A DNA stretch of 64,000 bases from Confluentibacter lentus (GTDB lineage Bacteria; Bacteroidota; Bacteroidia; Flavobacteriales; Flavobacteriaceae), in NCBI RefSeq assembly GCF_002806995.1, contig NZ_NIHE01000005.1, positions 184,019 through 248,018 of the forward strand, given 5' to 3'. The position numbers and the translations under genes are program-made. Positions within the stretch are counted from its first letter, which is position 1. Each line of letters opens with the position of its first letter. Of this stretch, positions 1-8,921 are shown one piece after another. The notes under the pieces were generated by a model. It saw only the letters and a program-made list of their open reading frames with translations. It was not told where the DNA came from and did no database searches.

Positions 1-2
1 CG

Positions 3-3000
3 TCTTTTTGCTTTAGAAATTCCGATGAGGTTGTAGAAATGATTGGTGGTCAGTTTAAAAGTCATAAGTTCGATACCATTCAGAATATGATTTTAAAACC
101 CAATCACGAGGTCATGAAAGGTATTACCGCTTTTAAAACCTTTGATGAAACTTATGTCCATGATAAAATCTCTCCAAATATTGAAGTATTGGCAGAGCGT
201 GTGGAAGGCGATCATCATGAGCCATATACTTGGGTAAGACCTTATGGCGAAGGACGTGTTTTTTATACGGCTTATGGGCATGATATAAGGACATTTACTA
301 ACCAAGGTTTTTTAGATTTAGTAAAGAATGGTTTAATGTGGGCAGTTGGAGAGAAGGCTAAAGCAAATCTTGAAAAAGTATATATAGCCGAAGCCCAATA
401 TGTTGATGGTATGGTGCCAAATTATGAAAAGAGAGATCCGGCACCAAGGGTTCAAGCACCAATGACTCCAGAAGAATCCATGTCGTTAATGCAAGTGCCA
501 GTCGGATTTGAATTAAAACTATTCGCATCAGAACCGATGATTTTCAACCCCATGTATATGAACTGGGACGAAAAAGGCAGGCTGTGGGTTATTGAAACAG
601 TCGATTACCCCAATGAAGTGAAAGAAGATGATTTAGGTGATGATAGAATCAAAATATTAGAAGATACTGATGGCGATGGCAAAGCAGATAAAGTCACCAC
701 ATTTGCTGAAAAATTAAACATTCCAACCAGTTTTGTATTTTCCAATGGTGGTATTATTGTGAGTCAGTCACCGTCATTCCTATTCCTAAAAGATACCAAT
801 GGCGACGATGTTGCCGATGTTCGGGAAGATATTTTACCAGGATGGGGAAAAACCGATACGCATGCACAATCTTCGAACTTACGCTATGGTTTGGATAATG
901 ATATCTGGGGCATGGTAGGCTATTCCCGATTTAATGGTGTAGCAACACAAGGAGGTACAGATTCCTTATCATTTGGCAATGCCATGTATAAATTTGATCC
1001 AAACACCAGAGATATAGAACATTTGGGGAATGCATCGAATAATACTTGGGGACTCGGATTCTCAGAAGAATTTGATGTATTTATTTCCACAGCAAATAAT
1101 ACTCATTCCGCATTTTTCGGATTACCGAAACGCTATTTCGAAAAAGCTGGTCTGGATGAAAATGGCATCCTTAAATTAGACTCTCATTACGATATGCGTT
1201 ATGCCATTAAAAACCTGCGTCAAGTAGATGTTATGGAAGGTTTTACGGCAGCAGCAGGGCACAGTTTATATACCGCAAGGGAATTTCCTAAATCGTATTG
1301 GAATAGTGTGGCGTTTGTTACCGAACCAACGGGTAGATTGGTGCACAAAGTGAATTTAAAACAGGAAGGTGCTGGTTTTATTGAAGATGGTGATGGTTGG
1401 AATTTATTAACTAGTGGCGATGAATGGGCCAGCCCAATTCAAGCTGAAGTAGGCCCCGATGGTGCCGTATGGATAGCTGATTGGTATAACTTCATCATCC
1501 AACACAACCCAACGCCTTCAGCTGGTTCTGCAGGTGTGGATGCTTATAATGGTTATGGAAACGCTTATGTAAATCCGCTAAGGGACCGTTCTCGAGGCCG
1601 TATTTACAGAGTCATTTATAAAGGACACGATAAAAAAAGCACACTATCATTAAGTAAGGATGATAAGGCAGGTCTTATCAAAGCCCTTTCTAATAATAAT
1701 ATGCTTTGGAGAACCCATGCACAACGCTTATTAGTTGAGAATAAAGATAATTCTGTATTTCCTGAATTGTATAAAATAATACAAAACGAATCGCTTGATG
1801 AAATCGGCATCAACGCGCCAGCAATCCATGCCTTATGGACGCTACATGGTTTGGGAGCCTTTGATGTTCCTAATAATGAGGCCGTAAAAGTAGCCATGAA
1901 AGCTTTATCACATCCTTCTGCAGGTGTGAGAAGAGCCGCTATACAAGTATTACCAAAAACAGCACAATCTTTTGATGCTATGGAAAAAGCTGGACTTTTT
2001 AATGATACCGATTTTAGGGTACGATTAGCTGCTGTTTTAGCAACGACCGAAATGCCTGAATCGGATGGCATCGGGCGTGCGCTTGTAAATATGGCAGAGA
2101 AACAAGAAAACTTTGCCGATATGTGGTTGAAATATGCGTTAACGATTTCAAGTAAGTTAAATGAACGCGGCTTTAGGGCAGAATTCATAAAAAGAGGCTT
2201 GAACGTAAATCCGTCTTTAATGGAAGCATCGCTAGCTCAAAAATTAGCGTTTGGTTCTCGTTTAAATGTGGTTCCATTGCGTAGAATGTTTAGACAAGCT
2301 GTGCCATTGACCCCAGAAGTTGGTAATAATGAATGGATTGTTTCGGGCGATGTGGAATTAAGACAAAGAAGCGATGAACCAGCAGGATATGCAGGTGTTA
2401 TTATGGTTCAAGGGAATCGTAGGGATGGTTACGGACTTTATTTTATGGATAATAATTTACATTTTGTGGTTAACCAAAATGGAAAAGCTTATAAGGTAGT
2501 CACTACAGAACCATTGCCAAATACCTTCTCTTTTACAGCGGGCTTACAGGATGATGGTACGATGAAACTGACGGTAAACGGCAAGGAAGCAGGTTCTGTT
2601 AAAACAGCTGGTTTGTTCAAGAAGAATCTTGATTTAGGACTTAGAGTCGGTTTTGAAAGAAGCCTTGGTGCTGATAAAATTGCTAATTATCCGGATAACT
2701 ATTTCTCAAGATCCACTGTTTTTGAAAACGGAAAACTTGAAATACTTAACAAATCGGGTGTCACCGAAGTCGTTGGAAAAGTGGATCAAGTGATTACTTT
2801 GAATACGCTAAAAGATGTCATGAAGTATGATAAGGAATTAATAACCGCTAAGGCAGGGACAACCATACAGATTGTTCTTAAAAATCCAGATTTCATGCAG
2901 CATAATCTATTACTTCTTAAACCGGGGACTATGAATGTTGTTGGTGCGGCGGCAGATAAATTGGCGAGTGACCCTAACGGACAGAAAATGAATTACGTGC

Positions 3001-3158
3001 CAGCCATGCCAGAAGTATTGGCTTCAACGCCATTAATCAATACGGGCGGTAGTTATACCATAACCATCAAACTGCCGAATGTAAAAGGAGATTACCCCTA
3101 TATATGCACCTTCCCAGGACACTGGCGTATTATGAAAGGTATTTTAAGAGTAAACTAA
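3..3158 (+). CDS. ThuA / PVC-type membrane-bound dehydrogenase / cupredoxin fusion protein (5' partial)
   Basis: The reading frame is open to the first base, and the residues before the ATG at 39 (CFRNSDEVVE) continue a ThuA-like domain, so the start lies outside the window. In order I see the end of a ThuA (trehalose-utilisation-like) domain, a PVC-type dehydrogenase beta-propeller from about nt 480 (ASEPMIFNPMYMNWDEKGRL, with a calcium-loop-like DTDGDGKADK), HEAT-like repeats near nt 1890, a LamG/DUF1080-like sandwich near nt 2330-2640, and a C-terminal auracyanin-type cupredoxin. The type 1 copper ligands look complete: His at 2901, Cys at 3105, His at 3120 and Met at 3132. The family is thought to oxidise sugars in the periplasm. 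The copper domain would supply electron transfer in place of a cytochrome c; that role is inferred. It heads a cluster with a transporter, an epimerase and a Gfo/Idh enzyme. Confidence 0.85.
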   Translation, partial: SFCFRNSDEVVEMIGGQFKSHKFDTIQNMILKPNHEVMKGITAFKTFDETYVHDKISPNIEVLAERVEGDHHEPYTWVRPYGEGRVFYTAYGHDIRTFTNQGFLDLVKNGLMWAVGEKAKANLEKVYIAEAQYVDGMVPNYEKRDPAPRVQAPMTPEESMSLMQVPVGFELKLFASEPMIFNPMYMNWDEKGRLWVIETVDYPNEVKEDDLGDDRIKILEDTDGDGKADKVTTFAEKLNIPTSFVFSNGGIIVSQSPSFLFLKDTNGDDVADVREDILPGWGKTDTHAQSSNLRYGLDNDIWGMVGYSRFNGVATQGGTDSLSFGNAMYKFDPNTRDIEHLGNASNNTWGLGFSEEFDVFISTANNTHSAFFGLPKRYFEKAGLDENGILKLDSHYDMRYAIKNLRQVDVMEGFTAAAGHSLYTAREFPKSYWNSVAFVTEPTGRLVHKVNLKQEGAGFIEDGDGWNLLTSGDEWASPIQAEVGPDGAVWIADWYNFIIQHNPTPSAGSAGVDAYNGYGNAYVNPLRDRSRGRIYRVIYKGHDKKSTLSLSKDDKAGLIKALSNNNMLWRTHAQRLLVENKDNSVFPELYKIIQNESLDEIGINAPAIHALWTLHGLGAFDVPNNEAVKVAMKALSHPSAGVRRAAIQVLPKTAQSFDAMEKAGLFNDTDFRVRLAAVLATTEMPESDGIGRALVNMAEKQENFADMWLKYALTISSKLNERGFRAEFIKRGLNVNPSLMEASLAQKLAFGSRLNVVPLRRMFRQAVPLTPEVGNNEWIVSGDVELRQRSDEPAGYAGVIMVQGNRRDGYGLYFMDNNLHFVVNQNGKAYKVVTTEPLPNTFSFTAGLQDDGTMKLTVNGKEAGSVKTAGLFKKNLDLGLRVGFERSLGADKIANYPDNYFSRSTVFENGKLEILNKSGVTEVVGKVDQVITLNTLKDVMKYDKELITAKAGTTIQIVLKNPDFMQHNLLLLKPGTMNVVGAAADKLASDPNGQKMNYVPAMPEVLASTPLINTGGSYTITIKLPNVKGDYPYICTFPGHWRIMKGILRVN

Positions 3159-3194
3159 AACTAACTAAGATTACTAACCAAATTAATTTATTTT

Positions 3195-4712
3195 ATGGAT
3201 AATCAAACGAATTCAGCGCCCGATAGATTGTTGTTCCTAACATGCTTTATAGCAATTGTAACAACAGCTTTCGGATTTATTCTTCGGGCATTGGTATTGC
3301 CAGAATGGGGTGTGCAATTCAATCTGACCCAAACACAGTTGGGGGAAATCTCTGGTGTTGGTCTGTGGCCATTCGCCATCAGTATCGTACTTTTCAGTCT
3401 GGTGGTTGATAAAATAGGCTATAAAACCTCTTTGGGTTTTGCCTTTATTTGTCACGTCACTTCGGTTGCCTTAACGGTGACTGCAGACGGTTATAGCACA
3501 CTCTATCTTGCCACATTTATTGGAGCTATAGGAAATGGTATTGTTGAAGCTGTGGCAAATCCCGTGGTAGCCACCATGTTCTCAAAAGAAAAAACAAAAT
3601 GGTTGAATATGCTACATGCTGGTTGGCCAGGTGGTTTGGTACTTGGAGGTATCATAGCCTTATTAATGGGAACCGATGTAAAATGGGAATACAAAATAGC
3701 CTTAACCTTAATACCAACTTTGGTGTATGGTATCATGATGTTACGTAGAAAGTTCCCTTTAAACGAGCGTGTACAGGCTGGGGTCTCCTACAAGGAAATG
3801 CTTCAAGAAGTCGGTGCTGTGGGTGCATTGGTTATTGTTGCTATTGTGGTATTTCAATTAGGTGAGGTATTTGCATGGACCATTTGGTTAAACGTGGCCA
3901 TCATTATGTTAATAACCATATTATTTGGATTATATACCAAGAGTTTCGGACAGCCCTTATTTGTCATTCTTTTGGTGATTATGATACCACTTGCCGTGAC
4001 GGAGTTGGGTACGGATAGTTGGATTACGGATTTAATGACGCCAGCCATGACCCAAATCGGACTTCAAGCGGGATGGATATTGGTTTATACTTCTGCCATT
4101 ATGTTTGTATTGCGATTGTTTGCAGGTTCCATCATCCATAAAGTATCACCATTGGGGCTATTGGCTATTTGTTCGGTAGTCGCAGGAATCGGATTGTTTT
4201 TCATGTCCTATGCCGTAGGTGTCATGATATTGGTAGCCGCAACCATTTATGGATTTGGTAAAGCCTTTTTCTGGCCTACCATGCTGGGTGTGGTAGCAGA
4301 ACGCTTCCCGAAAGGTGGTGCGTTGACCTTAAATATCATTGGTGGTTTGGGTATGATAGCAGCAGGCGTTATTGGTGCTGGTATCATAGGGTTTGTTCAA
4401 GACAGTTCCATTGAAAAGGGCATTAAAGCGTATGATTCTAAACAGAATACCGAGTTAAGTCAGAGCTACATTACCGAAGAAAAAACCAGTGTTTTTGGAG
4501 ATTACAGAGCCTTAGACCAAATAAAGTTTGCAGAAGCTTCAGAAACAGAAGTGGCGACCATCACAGAGATTCAGCATCAATCTAAAAAAGAAGCTTTACG
4601 CTACATTGTTATATTTCCTGTTTTGATGTTTATAAGTTATATGGCACTCATCTTCTATTTCAGAAGTAAAGGCGGTTATGCCGCAGTAGCATTAACCAAG
4701 CAAAACGAATAA
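3195..4712 (+). CDS. MFS transporter, probable sugar permease
   Basis: This 505-residue protein has about twelve hydrophobic segments and a major facilitator layout, including the loop DKIGYKTS after the second helix. A hydrophilic stretch at about residues 405-450 lies before the last helix. It starts 36 nt after the dehydrogenase fusion and ends 15 nt before the epimerase gene, so it is probably co-transcribed with both. The context suggests uptake of a sugar or oxidised sugar across the inner membrane. The substrate cannot be read from the sequence. Confidence 0.85.
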   Translation: MDNQTNSAPDRLLFLTCFIAIVTTAFGFILRALVLPEWGVQFNLTQTQLGEISGVGLWPFAISIVLFSLVVDKIGYKTSLGFAFICHVTSVALTVTADGYSTLYLATFIGAIGNGIVEAVANPVVATMFSKEKTKWLNMLHAGWPGGLVLGGIIALLMGTDVKWEYKIALTLIPTLVYGIMMLRRKFPLNERVQAGVSYKEMLQEVGAVGALVIVAIVVFQLGEVFAWTIWLNVAIIMLITILFGLYTKSFGQPLFVILLVIMIPLAVTELGTDSWITDLMTPAMTQIGLQAGWILVYTSAIMFVLRLFAGSIIHKVSPLGLLAICSVVAGIGLFFMSYAVGVMILVAATIYGFGKAFFWPTMLGVVAERFPKGGALTLNIIGGLGMIAAGVIGAGIIGFVQDSSIEKGIKAYDSKQNTELSQSYITEEKTSVFGDYRALDQIKFAEASETEVATITEIQHQSKKEALRYIVIFPVLMFISYMALIFYFRSKGGYAAVALTKQNE

Positions 4713-4727
4713 AAAGAAAAGAAATTA

Positions 4728-5588
4728 ATGGCATTGCATATAAAATATGGCGTGAGTACCTGGTTGTGGGCCTCACCGTTTTCAACGGAAACCACTCAGG
4801 AACTGTTTCCAAAGATCGCCCAATTGGGGTTTGATGTGGTGGAAATAGCTGTGGAAGACCCAACGCTCATCGACGTCAAAAAAGTAAAATCTGCTTTAAC
4901 CGATTATGGTTTAGAAACCGCTATTTGTGGGGCTTTTGGCAACTCAAGGGATTTAACCAACGAATCTAAACAAGTCCAACAAAACGGATTGTCATACATA
5001 GAATCCTGTTTAGATATCTGTGCCGAATTGGGCGTGTCCTTTTTTGCAGGGCCTATGTATTCGGCAGTGGGGAAGGCACGTATGTTAAAACTCGACCAAC
5101 GTAAAGCAGAATGGGATTTAGCCGTGCACAACCTGCAAAAGGTTTGTGATATGGCAGGTGCTAGAGGACTCAACATTGCCTTGGAGCCCCTAAACAGATT
5201 TGAATCAGATTTAGTAAATACCACAGCCGACGTCATGCGCATGGTAAAAGATATCAACCATCCTTCAGCCAATGTGATACTGGATAGTTTCCACATGAGT
5301 ATCGAAGAACGCGATGTAGAACAAGCGATTAAATCGGTTGGCGATAAACTCATTCATTTACAGGTTTCCGAGAATTATAGGGGTGCACCGGGTAGCGGAC
5401 AAACCCCTTGGGATGCCTACAAAAGAGGGTTGGAAGCCATTGGGTATAAGGGCATTGTTTCTATTGAAAGCTTTACCACCCAGAATGTGGAATTAGCAGG
5501 AGCCGTTTGTTTTTGGACACCTAAAGCCGATACGCAAGATGATTTTGCAAAAGATGGTTTGAAGTTTCTAAAATCATGGGCGGAATAA
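4728..5588 (+). CDS. Sugar epimerase/isomerase, TIM barrel (AP-endonuclease-2 superfamily)
   Basis: A 286-residue TIM-barrel protein of the D-tagatose/D-psicose 3-epimerase type. The metal ligands expected of that family are visible: Glu153 (ALEPLNRFE), Asp186 (VILDSFHM), His210 (LIHLQVSENYRG) and Glu247 (VSIESF). Arg218 follows the His strand, as in ketose 3-epimerases. Such enzymes epimerise ketoses, or act on 3-keto sugars when they sit beside Gfo/Idh oxidoreductases, as here. The fold and metal site are well supported; the substrate is inferred from neighbours only. Confidence 0.85.
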   Translation: MALHIKYGVSTWLWASPFSTETTQELFPKIAQLGFDVVEIAVEDPTLIDVKKVKSALTDYGLETAICGAFGNSRDLTNESKQVQQNGLSYIESCLDICAELGVSFFAGPMYSAVGKARMLKLDQRKAEWDLAVHNLQKVCDMAGARGLNIALEPLNRFESDLVNTTADVMRMVKDINHPSANVILDSFHMSIEERDVEQAIKSVGDKLIHLQVSENYRGAPGSGQTPWDAYKRGLEAIGYKGIVSIESFTTQNVELAGAVCFWTPKADTQDDFAKDGLKFLKSWAE

Positions 5589-5643
5589 TAGTGAATAGTT
5601 AAAAGTTAAAAGTGAATATGTCAATTTAGTAATCAAATGTCAC

Positions 5644-5740
5644 TTCGAGTGATTTTCGAAGTATGAGAAAATTGTATCGAGAAGCTAATTTAACTTAACT
5701 AAAGTTCTCGATACAATTCGCTTAAGGCGAATCACTCGAA
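5644..5740. repeat. Nested inverted repeat between epimerase and Gfo/Idh genes
   Basis: Two nested inverted repeats can be folded from this spacer. The inner arms are ATTGTATCGAGAA (5671-5683) and its exact complement (5705-5717). The outer arms are TTCGAGTGATT (5644-5654) and its exact complement (5730-5740). The form resembles the dispersed palindromic repeats common between flavobacterial genes. It could fold in the mRNA and partly uncouple the Gfo/Idh gene from the three genes upstream. There is no T-tract, so it is not a classic terminator. Confidence 0.75.
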
Positions 5741-5803
5741 CTGACAAGCTAACTAAAAACACAACATAATTAAGCATATATTAAAACTAATAGATTAAAA
5801 GTT

Positions 5804-6934
5804 ATGAGTAAAAAAATAAACGTAGCCATTGTAGGTCTAGGATTTGGAGCGGAATTTATTCCCATCTATCAAAAACACCCCAATGCGGTTATGTACGCCA
5901 TTTGTCAGCGTAACGAGGATAAACTTAAAGAGATTGGAGATGAATTCGGCATAGACGTGCGTTACACCGATTATGATGAATTGTTAAAAGACCCAAATAT
6001 ACACGCCGTACATATCAATACGCCCATTCCCAATCATGGTGAGCAATCCATAAAAGCCCTAAAGGCAGGGAAGCATGTGGCTTGTACAGTGCCTATGGCA
6101 ACAACCGTTGAAGAATGTAAACAAATCGTAGACTTAGTAAAGTCCACCGGATTAACCTATATGATGATGGAAACTGTGGTATATGCCCGTGAGTTTCTGT
6201 TTATGAAGGAACTGTATGATAAAGGCGAATTAGGTAAAATACAATACCTAAAAGCGAGTCACCAACAAGACATGGATGGTTGGCCGAATTACTGGCCAGG
6301 ATTACCACCCATGCATTATGCCACTCATTGCGTAGGGCCTGTATTGGCATTAACAAGATCGGAAGCAGAATATGTATCTTGCTTTGGTTCGGGAACCATT
6401 AGAGAAGAACTCATTCCAAAATACAACTCCCCATTTGCGGTTGAAAGTACCCATATCAAGTTTAAAGATTCTGATATCAGTGCGCATGTGTACCGCTCAT
6501 TGTTTGATGTGGCACGTCAGTACCGAGAAAGTTTTGAAGTGTATGGTTCCAAAAAATCGGTGGAATGGCCGCTTATAGAAGGACATCCTTTGGTGGTGCA
6601 TACCGCTAAAAAGCCAGAACCAGAGATTCCACAAGAAGTAGAGTCGCCAGATTACGCCAAGTATTTACCTGAAGAAATCCAACGATTCACCACCAAAGGC
6701 GTGTATGACACGGACGATAACACACACCTGTCCTTCACACAAGGTGCAGGACATGGTGGTTCGCACCCACATTTGGTGCATGAGTTTGTAAATGCGTTGG
6801 TGAAAGGCACAGAACCTTACCCAAATGCCAAACAATCTGCCAACATCACCTGCGTTGGTATTTTAGCGCATGAGTCGGCGTTGCAAGGCGGTAAACAAAT
6901 GTATTTACCAGACTTTACCCTAAGCGGTAAATAA
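5804..6934 (+). CDS. Gfo/Idh/MocA family oxidoreductase with altered EKP motif
   Basis: A 376-residue protein with an N-terminal Rossmann fold (VAIVGLGFGAEF, residues 7-18) and a C-terminal oxidoreductase domain (MHYATHCVGP; HPHLVHEFVNAL). The family uses NAD(P) to oxidise or reduce sugars and inositols. Where most members carry E-K-P, this one reads CTVPMATT, so Val96 stands in place of the conserved lysine. I recall similar variants in Bacteroidota, so this may mark a subfamily rather than a dead enzyme. With the epimerase and PVC dehydrogenase it probably handles keto-sugars. A hairpin terminator follows. Confidence 0.85.
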   Translation: MSKKINVAIVGLGFGAEFIPIYQKHPNAVMYAICQRNEDKLKEIGDEFGIDVRYTDYDELLKDPNIHAVHINTPIPNHGEQSIKALKAGKHVACTVPMATTVEECKQIVDLVKSTGLTYMMMETVVYAREFLFMKELYDKGELGKIQYLKASHQQDMDGWPNYWPGLPPMHYATHCVGPVLALTRSEAEYVSCFGSGTIREELIPKYNSPFAVESTHIKFKDSDISAHVYRSLFDVARQYRESFEVYGSKKSVEWPLIEGHPLVVHTAKKPEPEIPQEVESPDYAKYLPEEIQRFTTKGVYDTDDNTHLSFTQGAGHGGSHPHLVHEFVNALVKGTEPYPNAKQSANITCVGILAHESALQGGKQMYLPDFTLSGK

Positions 6935-6961
6935 GGTCACTTAAATAATTTGAATTAGTTA

Positions 6962-6992
6962 AAAATCCTGAGTGTATCACTCGGGATTTTTT
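6962..6992 (+). terminator. Rho-independent terminator after the Gfo/Idh gene
   Basis: AATCCTGAGTG pairs with CACTCGGGATT across a three-base loop, with one G-T wobble, and runs directly into TTTTTTA. It lies 27 nt after the stop codon and closes the sugar cluster. Confidence 0.85.
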
Positions 6993-6996
6993 ATTT

Positions 6997-7021
6997 GTCA
7001 TTGCGAGGCACGAAGCAATCT
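6997..7021. repeat. Dispersed repeat, left copy (ATTGCGAGG...GAAGCAATCT)
   Basis: The sequence GTCATTGCGAGG, then CACGAAGCAATCT, belongs to a short repeat type I recognise as scattered in many bacterial genomes. A longer copy in inverted orientation lies at 17518-17550. The two copies flank the restriction operon and the small accessory genes that follow it. Confidence 0.7.
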
Positions 7022-7346
7022 CATGATGTATAACTAAAAACAAAAAAATGACTTCATGCCTTGTTCGAGGATGGGTTTGGTGTATTTTTTAGAAATGGGA
7101 GCTTGCCCGAACCTAACTAAAATGAGTGTGAAATAAAAGCTATTAATCAATTGAGAAACAATGATAAACTGATGAAATAGTGTTTGGATATATTGTAAGA
7201 AAAGGCTATGTTTGATTAGTGTTGAAAAATGCCAAAGCTTCGAAAAACCAAAAAAGCCATTTTTTGGCAACGCAATTATGATGACAATGCAACCATAAAA
7301 CTTAACTTAGCAGACATTAAAAACTTTAAACATTGACACGAGAATA
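7022..7346. other. Gap before hsdM; one tiny ORF only
   Basis: No convincing gene is present between the repeat and hsdM. A 35-codon frame at 7229-7336 (plus strand) ends ten bases before hsdM. It contains FWQRNY, the same string type as WQRNY in the RAYT transposase at 10048-10812, so it may be a transposase scrap, but it is too short to be sure. The hsd promoter should lie here; I could not pick a clear box. Confidence 0.4.
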
Positions 7347-8921
7347 ATGGCGAAGCAGAAGAAAGAACTAAAAGAAAAAGCAATTGAAGTTACCCTTTGG
7401 GAAGCAGCAAATAAATTGAGAGGAAGCGTAGAGCCAGCCGAATACAAACACGTGGTATTGGGACTAATTTTCTTAAAGTTTGCCAGCGATAAGTTTGAAG
7501 AACACCGAGCTAAACTCATTGCCGAAGGCAAAGAAAAATACCTTGAAATGGCTGAGTTCTACAATATGAACAATGTGTTTTTCTTAGAAGAAACAAGCCG
7601 TTGGAGTTACCTGATAAAAAGAGCCAAACAAGACGACATTGCATTGCTTATTGACACCGCTTTGCACACCATTGAAAAAAACAACAAAGCCCTGAAAGGT
7701 GCCTTGCCCGATAATTACTTTTCTCGCTTGGGTTTAGATGTAACTAAACTGGCTTCGTTGCTCGATACCATTAACGACATTGACACGACCAAAGACCCGA
7801 AGCAAGATGTGGTGGGCAAAGTGTATGAATACTTCCTTTCAAAATTTGCATTAGCCGAAGGAAAAGGCAAAGGAGAATTTTACACGCCCAAAAGTATTGT
7901 AAACCTCATTGCCGAAATGATAGAACCTTACAAGGGCATTATCTATGACCCTGCTTGTGGTTCTGGCGGTATGTTTGTGCAAAGTATTAAGTTTATTGAA
8001 GCGCACCACGGCAACAAAAAAGAAATTTCTATTTACGGACAGGAATACACCAATACCACGTACAAACTGGCAAAGATGAACCTTGCCATACGTGGCATTA
8101 GTGGAAACTTAGGCGAAAAAGCTGCCGACACCTTTGCAGACGACCAACACAAAGACCTGAAAGCAGATTACATTATGGCAAACCCGCCTTTTAACCAAAA
8201 AGATTGGCGAGCCGAAAACGAATTGAAAGACGACCCACGTTGGAGAGGTTATGATGTGCCACCAAAAAGCAATGCCAATTACGGTTGGATTTTAAATATG
8301 GTTTCTAAACTCTCAGATAATGGTATTGCAGGTTTTATTTTGGCAAATGGTGCATTGAGTGGCGGTGGCGAAGAATATAAAATACGTAGAAAGCTGATTG
8401 AAAATAATTTGGTGGAAGCCATTTTGGTATTGCCACGTAATTTGTTTTATACCACCGATATTAGCGTTACGCTTTGGATTCTGAATAAAAATAAAAAGGG
8501 TGAATTCAATTCGCCCCAACGAAGAAACTACCGCAACCGCGAAAAAGAAATTTTGTTTATGGATTTGCGACAATTGGGAGAACCTTTTGAAAAGAAATTT
8601 ACACAGTTTTCTAATGATGATATTAAAAAGGTAACAAGCACTTACCACCAATGGCAGTGTAAAGGCGAATCACATTCGCCCCAATACGAAAATATCCCCG
8701 AGTTCTGTTATTCGGCAAAGTTGGAAGAGGTTGTTAAAAAAGATTTTTCACTCGTGCCAAGCAAATACATTGAGTTTGTAAATCGAGATGAGAATATTGA
8801 CTTTGATGAAAAAATGCAAACCCTCAAAACTGAATTTGCAGATTTACTAAAGGCAGAAGCAGCTTCAAAAAACGATTTATTAACCGTATTTAAAGAGTTG
8901 GGTTATGAAATCAAATTATAA
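7347..8921 (+). CDS. hsdM: Type I restriction-modification system, DNA methyltransferase subunit HsdM
   Basis: A 524-residue N6-adenine methyltransferase. The N-terminal helical domain (WEAANKLRGSVEP) is followed by the SAM-binding motif DPACGSGGMF (201-210) and catalytic NPPF (279-282). With HsdS it methylates the recognition site, and with HsdR it forms the restriction complex. Two short palindromes, at 8498-8516 and 8664-8680, are read in frame as GEFNSPQ and GESHSPQ. They sit in the loops after LWILNKNKK and after TYHQWQ, where the family varies in length. They look like captured REP hairpins that keep the frame. The gene overlaps hsdS by 17 nt. Confidence 0.95.
   Translation: MAKQKKELKEKAIEVTLWEAANKLRGSVEPAEYKHVVLGLIFLKFASDKFEEHRAKLIAEGKEKYLEMAEFYNMNNVFFLEETSRWSYLIKRAKQDDIALLIDTALHTIEKNNKALKGALPDNYFSRLGLDVTKLASLLDTINDIDTTKDPKQDVVGKVYEYFLSKFALAEGKGKGEFYTPKSIVNLIAEMIEPYKGIIYDPACGSGGMFVQSIKFIEAHHGNKKEISIYGQEYTNTTYKLAKMNLAIRGISGNLGEKAADTFADDQHKDLKADYIMANPPFNQKDWRAENELKDDPRWRGYDVPPKSNANYGWILNMVSKLSDNGIAGFILANGALSGGGEEYKIRRKLIENNLVEAILVLPRNLFYTTDISVTLWILNKNKKGEFNSPQRRNYRNREKEILFMDLRQLGEPFEKKFTQFSNDDIKKVTSTYHQWQCKGESHSPQYENIPEFCYSAKLEEVVKKDFSLVPSKYIEFVNRDENIDFDEKMQTLKTEFADLLKAEAASKNDLLTVFKELGYEIKL
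8498..8516. repeat. REP-like palindrome inside hsdM (copy 1)
   Basis: GGGTGAATT and AATTCGCCC form a nine-base stem with one G-T wobble around a single base. It has the same core as the hairpins in the RAYT gene and is translated in frame as part of GEFNSPQ. It is followed by CAAC, close to the CTAC that follows the hairpin at 10581. Confidence 0.75.
8664..8680. repeat. REP-like palindrome inside hsdM (copy 2)
   Basis: GGCGAAT, loop CAC, ATTCGCC: a perfect seven-base stem. It is translated in frame as part of GESHSPQ, before the conserved YENIPEFC segment of HsdM. It is the same family as copy 1 and the hairpins in the adjacent transposase. Confidence 0.75.

Noticed and set aside
1616..2188. 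A 190-codon minus-strand frame inside the PVC dehydrogenase fusion.
   Set aside because: It lies wholly opposite a gene with recognisable domains and has no family features or promoter.
7034..7270. A 78-codon minus-strand frame before hsdM.
   Set aside because: Phenylalanine-rich low-complexity translation of AT-rich DNA with no family match; it opposes the likely hsd promoter region.
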